In this document: in pieces, positions 60,846 to 64,000 of the stretch
Layout: each line of letters opens with the position of its first letter
How positions within the stretch are numbered: the stretch's first letter is position 1
Origin: JANQJA01 sp047947185
GTDB taxonomy: Bacteria; Pseudomonadota; Gammaproteobacteria; Pseudomonadales; Azotimanducaceae
Direction of reading: 5' to 3'
DNA: 64,000 nt
NCBI GenBank assembly: GCA_047947185.1
Contig: CP170502.1
Location: 2,604,001-2,668,000, forward strand
Translations under genes and position numbers: made by a program
The notes under the pieces: generated by a model
What the model was told of the DNA's origin: nothing
What the model saw: only the letters and a program-made list of their open reading frames with translations
Databases searched by the model: none

Positions 60846-61847
60846 ATGACAGCCATCAACCCCGCAGATGAACTGATGCACCCGGTCGCCGGTGAGGCGG
60901 CCTGGAGCGAAAGCTACTACTTCAACTTTGTTGATCCGGATTCCGGGCTTGCCATGTTCACACGCATGGGGTTCAGGCCAGGTGATGGTTGGGCTGATGC
61001 CCTGCATGTCGTTTATCTTGGCGGCGACCGGGTGGCCTTCACCCATGGCCGGCGGGATATCAACAGCAATCTGGCACACTACAATGGCGACTTGCAGGCT
61101 GGCCAGTTGAAGCTGGTCTGTGACGAGCCATTCGGTCGCTGGCGGATTCTTTATGACGGCCCGGCCCAGGATATCGCTGATGCAGCCATCCTGCTCGAGC
61201 GCAGCCGGACCCGACCTGAGGGCTGGTTCAAGCCGGCCCACCTCAAAATGGCAGTTACCTTTGACGCGCTCTATCCACCCCACTACGCGGCCAGCGGCGA
61301 CAAGGGTCACTTCGAACAGACCGGCAGGGTGCAGGGTGAAATCAGCATAGGTAACGATCAGTTTACGGTGTACGGTTACGGTGTACGGGACAAATCCTGG
61401 GGTCCCAGGGACTGGGGTGCCGCTGGCAGCAGTACCGGGTCCGAGCAGGACACCAGGGTTTCAGCGGGTCCCGCACCTTTTGTGAACTGGTTTTCGATGA
61501 ATTTCGGGCCGGACCTTGCCATGGGTGGTTCCTGCTTTCGTACCGGAGACGGCAGCCTGCGTGGCAGTGGCTGGCTGCAGCGGGAAGGCAAAAACCATGA
61601 ACTGTCTGATGTAGTGATCAGCAGCCGGTACAAGCCGGACAGCATCCTGCACACCGACATTACGCTGCATGCCCGGTGTGACGGCAGCGACATTCTGGTT
61701 GAGGGGCGCGTGCTCACCGTCTGCCCCACCAAGATACCCATGCCCGGCGGGGCAACCTTTGTGAATGAAGGGTTGGCAGCGTTCGAGTGTGAAGGCAGGA
61801 CTGGCTACGGAATCAGCGAACACTGGCACATGGTGCGCAAAACCTAA
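60846..61847 (+). CDS. DUF7064/DUF7065-like protein
   Basis: A 333-residue soluble protein (SESYYFNFVDPDSGLAMFTR; VAFTHGRRDINSNLAHYNGD; WGPRDWGAAG) that resembles the DUF7064/7065 proteins seen near lipid and steroid degradation genes. They are sometimes compared to lipocalin/attH-like hydroxylases, but no catalytic residues can be named. It follows the ACAD pair by 53 bp on the same strand. The GGAGGT before ATG 60846 is a strong ribosome site. Function unknown. Confidence 0.7.
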   Translation: MTAINPADELMHPVAGEAAWSESYYFNFVDPDSGLAMFTRMGFRPGDGWADALHVVYLGGDRVAFTHGRRDINSNLAHYNGDLQAGQLKLVCDEPFGRWRILYDGPAQDIADAAILLERSRTRPEGWFKPAHLKMAVTFDALYPPHYAASGDKGHFEQTGRVQGEISIGNDQFTVYGYGVRDKSWGPRDWGAAGSSTGSEQDTRVSAGPAPFVNWFSMNFGPDLAMGGSCFRTGDGSLRGSGWLQREGKNHELSDVVISSRYKPDSILHTDITLHARCDGSDILVEGRVLTVCPTKIPMPGGATFVNEGLAAFECEGRTGYGISEHWHMVRKT

Positions 61848-61884
61848 GTGCGCGATTTGCCTGGTAACCCGGGACCTGGCTGGT

Positions 61885-63150
61885 TTACCCCGGGCCCTGT
61901 AGCGCACGTACACATCTGACGACCTCAGCCTGGTAGGCCTTGCCGCGCTCGTTCAGGAAGTCGATGACATGCAGGGTGGTGGGCACAAATGCAAACCCAA
62001 TCCGGTGTTCCGGATGCCATTGGAAGAGGGAACCCCCAAGGCCCATCCAGCCATAGAAGCCCTCACGACCTTCATTCAAGCCCCGATCAACAACCGATGC
62101 ATAAGGGCCACCGCCAAACAAGGCAACACCACCCTGGGTAAAATTGGTATGAATTCCCATGTCACTGCGCACCGGTGCATCGTGCATTGCCTGCCAGGCT
62201 GCCTGGCTCATCAGTGTGTTTTGCTCACCTGAACCACCGGACGCCATAACTGACGCCAGTTTCGCAAGCCCGCGCGCTGAACAGTGCGCATTGGCAGACG
62301 GCGTTTCACCCATCACAATCCTGGGATCGTTAAAGGCGCTGATGGTGTCCAGCCCCAGGAAAGGCGGCGCCGCATTCCGCCCGGTCCGGTGGCGCAAGGA
62401 GGGGGCCAGTCGCAGCAACTTGCCGGAAAGATGGAAAAAATTCTCACTGACCTTGCGCCGGCCCCGCGGCCGAAGGCTTTCCCTGAAGTAGAACCCCGCG
62501 CCCAGCGCCGCCGTTGGCACCACCCGTCCAAGCTGGTCCTCAGGCAGGCCAACATAAACGTCCATGCCAAGGGGACCACTCACTTCCTCGCGCAGAAATT
62601 CGCCAACAGTCCGTGCCTTCGGATCAACGCGGCGGAACAGTTCATTCACTATCCAGCCCCGTGTGACGGCATGGTACTCGCGCTTGCTGGCGGTACCCTG
62701 CCGGTAATGCGGGGGATGATTCTCGATGATTTCGCCAACCCGGTTTTCGCGAATATTGTGCGGCAACAGGTGATCCGGATCGATAGAGACTTCAAATGCC
62801 GCAAGACCCGCCTCGTGGCGCATCAGGTCAGCCACGGTCAGATGACCTTTTCCCCTGGCGCCGAACGCCGGCCAGTAGTCAGTGATGGCGGCGCCATAGT
62901 CCAGCAGACCCGCAGACACCAGGGTGGCAATCGCAATGGATTCAAGGCTCTTACCGCTGCTGAAGACATTCACCAGGGAGTCTGCATCAAAAGCGCGCTG
63001 GCTGTCGGCGGTTGCCCACAAATCAACAACTTTACTGTTGCCTACATAGACACAAAGCTGGGCGTTATCCTCCGCCAGCGTGTGCATGTTGTGCCTAAAC
63101 AGTGCCTCGACGGATTCAAACCCGGGTGCAACTGAACCTTCTATTCTCAT
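61885..63150 (-). CDS. Beta-lactamase-fold serine hydrolase (EstB-like)
   Basis: A 421-residue serine hydrolase. The SxxK motif is S64-SG-K67 (NVFSSGKSLES), the tyrosine of the second motif is probably in KREYHAVTRGW, and the C-terminal HTG-like segment lies near GWMGLGGS. Such enzymes are esterases rather than lactamases. No signal peptide is seen, so it should be cytoplasmic. ATG 63150 (MRIEGSVAPG) is chosen; an in-frame ATG at 63240 adds a 30-residue extension without family resemblance. The gene is convergent with the DUF7064-like gene. Confidence 0.85.
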   Translation of the reverse strand: MRIEGSVAPGFESVEALFRHNMHTLAEDNAQLCVYVGNSKVVDLWATADSQRAFDADSLVNVFSSGKSLESIAIATLVSAGLLDYGAAITDYWPAFGARGKGHLTVADLMRHEAGLAAFEVSIDPDHLLPHNIRENRVGEIIENHPPHYRQGTASKREYHAVTRGWIVNELFRRVDPKARTVGEFLREEVSGPLGMDVYVGLPEDQLGRVVPTAALGAGFYFRESLRPRGRRKVSENFFHLSGKLLRLAPSLRHRTGRNAAPPFLGLDTISAFNDPRIVMGETPSANAHCSARGLAKLASVMASGGSGEQNTLMSQAAWQAMHDAPVRSDMGIHTNFTQGGVALFGGGPYASVVDRGLNEGREGFYGWMGLGGSLFQWHPEHRIGFAFVPTTLHVIDFLNERGKAYQAEVVRCVRALQGPG

Positions 63151-63297
63151 CTCGCAGACCAACCTTGATTCCTGGTTTGTTGAACAACCGAAGTCACGCA
63201 CACCGACGCTGCTTCCATTCCGGATCCCGTCTTCATTCACAGGGCGTGCTTCTGGCCCCGGCTGTACAAGAACCGCAGCAGGGCAGCTTCGACAGGA

Positions 63298-64000
63298 CTA
63301 TAACTGAATGGACCCGGGGTTGAGATCTTTAATCTCCGAATACTCCCTGGTATGCGTTTCGAGGGATTCCAGCAGCAACATGATTTCTCCAAATCGAGGG
63401 TCCTGAACAACCTCATCCGACCAAATGCCAGATCGCATGATGTCAAGCACACTCCTGTCACGATCCAGGACGCCCTCGCGGAGCCAATCAAGGGTCGTCG
63501 AATACTCGCCCAGGGCCTGGTAACCCAGCGCGAAGTAACCCCTGTTGGTCTGGGTGGGCTCCGCACTGGCCAGTATCTCGCGGGCGAGATCTGTTTCTCC
63601 CAGCTTGACGAACAGTGCTGCGAATATCTCGGGTTGATGGCGCCTGGCGAGTTGCCACCCTTCCAGCGCGACGGCGCGAGCTTCGTCGACCTTCCCCTGG
63701 TCGAACAGAACAGATGCCCTGGTGTGCAACACCTGCGCTTTCATCGGGCCGGCAGAATACAAGGTCAGTGCCTCCTGACACATTTCGAGCGACTTCTCCA
63801 GGTCACCAGACGCATGCAGGACAGCAGCGTAGGTAGGCAAAAACTCGGCCTTGATCAGACTGATATCCTTGCCAGAGAACTCCATCTCGAGCAGTTTAAC
63901 CCCCTTCTGCAGGAAGCCTTCACGAAACGCGATGTTTGCACGGAAGGTCCGCCACCAGGGCGCATCAGGCGCCTGAGCAATGATGCAATTTGCACCTCGT
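63298..64000 (-). CDS. TPR-repeat protein (N-terminus outside the window)
   Basis: The frame is open from the right window edge to TAG at 63298-63300, giving at least 233 residues. The visible sequence consists of helical TPR-like repeats (ASGDLEKSLEMCQEALTLYS; DQGKVDEARAVALEGWQL; RHQPEIFAALFVKLGETDLA) and ends with a DPRFGEIMLLLESL block, typical of the C-terminal TPR region in CadC-like or adenylate-cyclase-like regulators. The missing N-terminal part would decide between regulator and cyclase. It is not a short complete gene starting at ATG 63885. Confidence 0.7.
   Translation of the reverse strand, partial: RGANCIIAQAPDAPWWRTFRANIAFREGFLQKGVKLLEMEFSGKDISLIKAEFLPTYAAVLHASGDLEKSLEMCQEALTLYSAGPMKAQVLHTRASVLFDQGKVDEARAVALEGWQLARRHQPEIFAALFVKLGETDLAREILASAEPTQTNRGYFALGYQALGEYSTTLDWLREGVLDRDRSVLDIMRSGIWSDEVVQDPRFGEIMLLLESLETHTREYSEIKDLNPGSIQL

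Overview
The window looks like a chromosomal segment of a Gram-negative gammaproteobacterium with fairly high GC content. The support is lipopolysaccharide core and lipid A genes (WaaG-like, heptosyltransferase-like, LpxL-like), YbiT, IlvD, a TonB-dependent receptor, RND efflux, and a storage-granule block with PhaR, phasins and a wax ester synthase. The many acyl-CoA enzymes suggest an aerobic lipid or hydrocarbon degrader, possibly marine. That placement is inference. I found no rRNA, tRNA, phage structural gene, transposase or CRISPR array.

Region 1 (1-3.5 kb): the biotin domain at the end of a carboxylase gene, then an AbiE toxin-antitoxin operon with its own inverted-repeat operator, then a decayed gene. 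This accessory insert stops at a crotonase gene. Region 2 (3.5-8.1 kb): a Gld-type ABC operon (ATPase, permease, GldG-like auxiliary, DUF4340), translationally coupled to the crotonase. Region 3 (8.4-17 kb): a HAD phosphatase, a sugar symporter, then a carbon-storage cluster (phaR, an esterase-like hydrolase, WS/DGAT, two phasins, a DUF6489-like protein, an SDR) with a likely PhaR operator at the phasin promoter. Region 4 (16.7-23.8 kb): exported phospholipase-like protein, Nudix, CMD, penicillin-acylase-type lipoprotein and PhyH genes.

Region 5 (23.8-26.1 kb): a 1.5-kb repeat mosaic, followed by a gene for a DsbA/FrnE-like thiol oxidoreductase. Its first active-site cysteine codon is TGA, with a well-placed SECIS-like hairpin downstream, so it is very probably a selenoprotein. 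Region 6 (26.1-29.5 kb): ilvD, an OmpA-like lipoprotein, a single-domain asparaginase and a small membrane protein. Region 7 (29.8-37.4 kb): an apparently complete extracellular electron-transfer operon on the minus strand: decaheme MtrA/DmsE-like, MtrB-like porin, decaheme MtrC/OmcA-like lipoprotein, tetraheme NapC/CymA-like quinol dehydrogenase, an ethylbenzene-dehydrogenase-domain cytochrome and a tail-anchored GAF protein. Upstream is a perfect FNR/DNR-like palindrome at class II distance from a possible -10 box.

Region 8 (37.5-51.2 kb): TonB-dependent receptor, LPS core/lipid A genes, RND efflux pair, Bax-like glucosaminidase, ThpR and an untracked 58-residue membrane protein. Region 9 (51.3-56 kb): a PD40 propeller protein, ybiT and a GT87-like membrane glycosyltransferase whose 3' end runs into a second repeat array. 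Region 10 (56.3-64 kb): lipid or steroid-type catabolic genes (oxidoreductase, APH-like protein, paired acyl-CoA dehydrogenases, a DUF7064-like protein, a serine hydrolase) and a truncated TPR protein.

The two repeat arrays, 30 kb apart, carry different sequences with the same geometry and compensatory base changes in both stems, which points to one structured REP/BIME-like element family.
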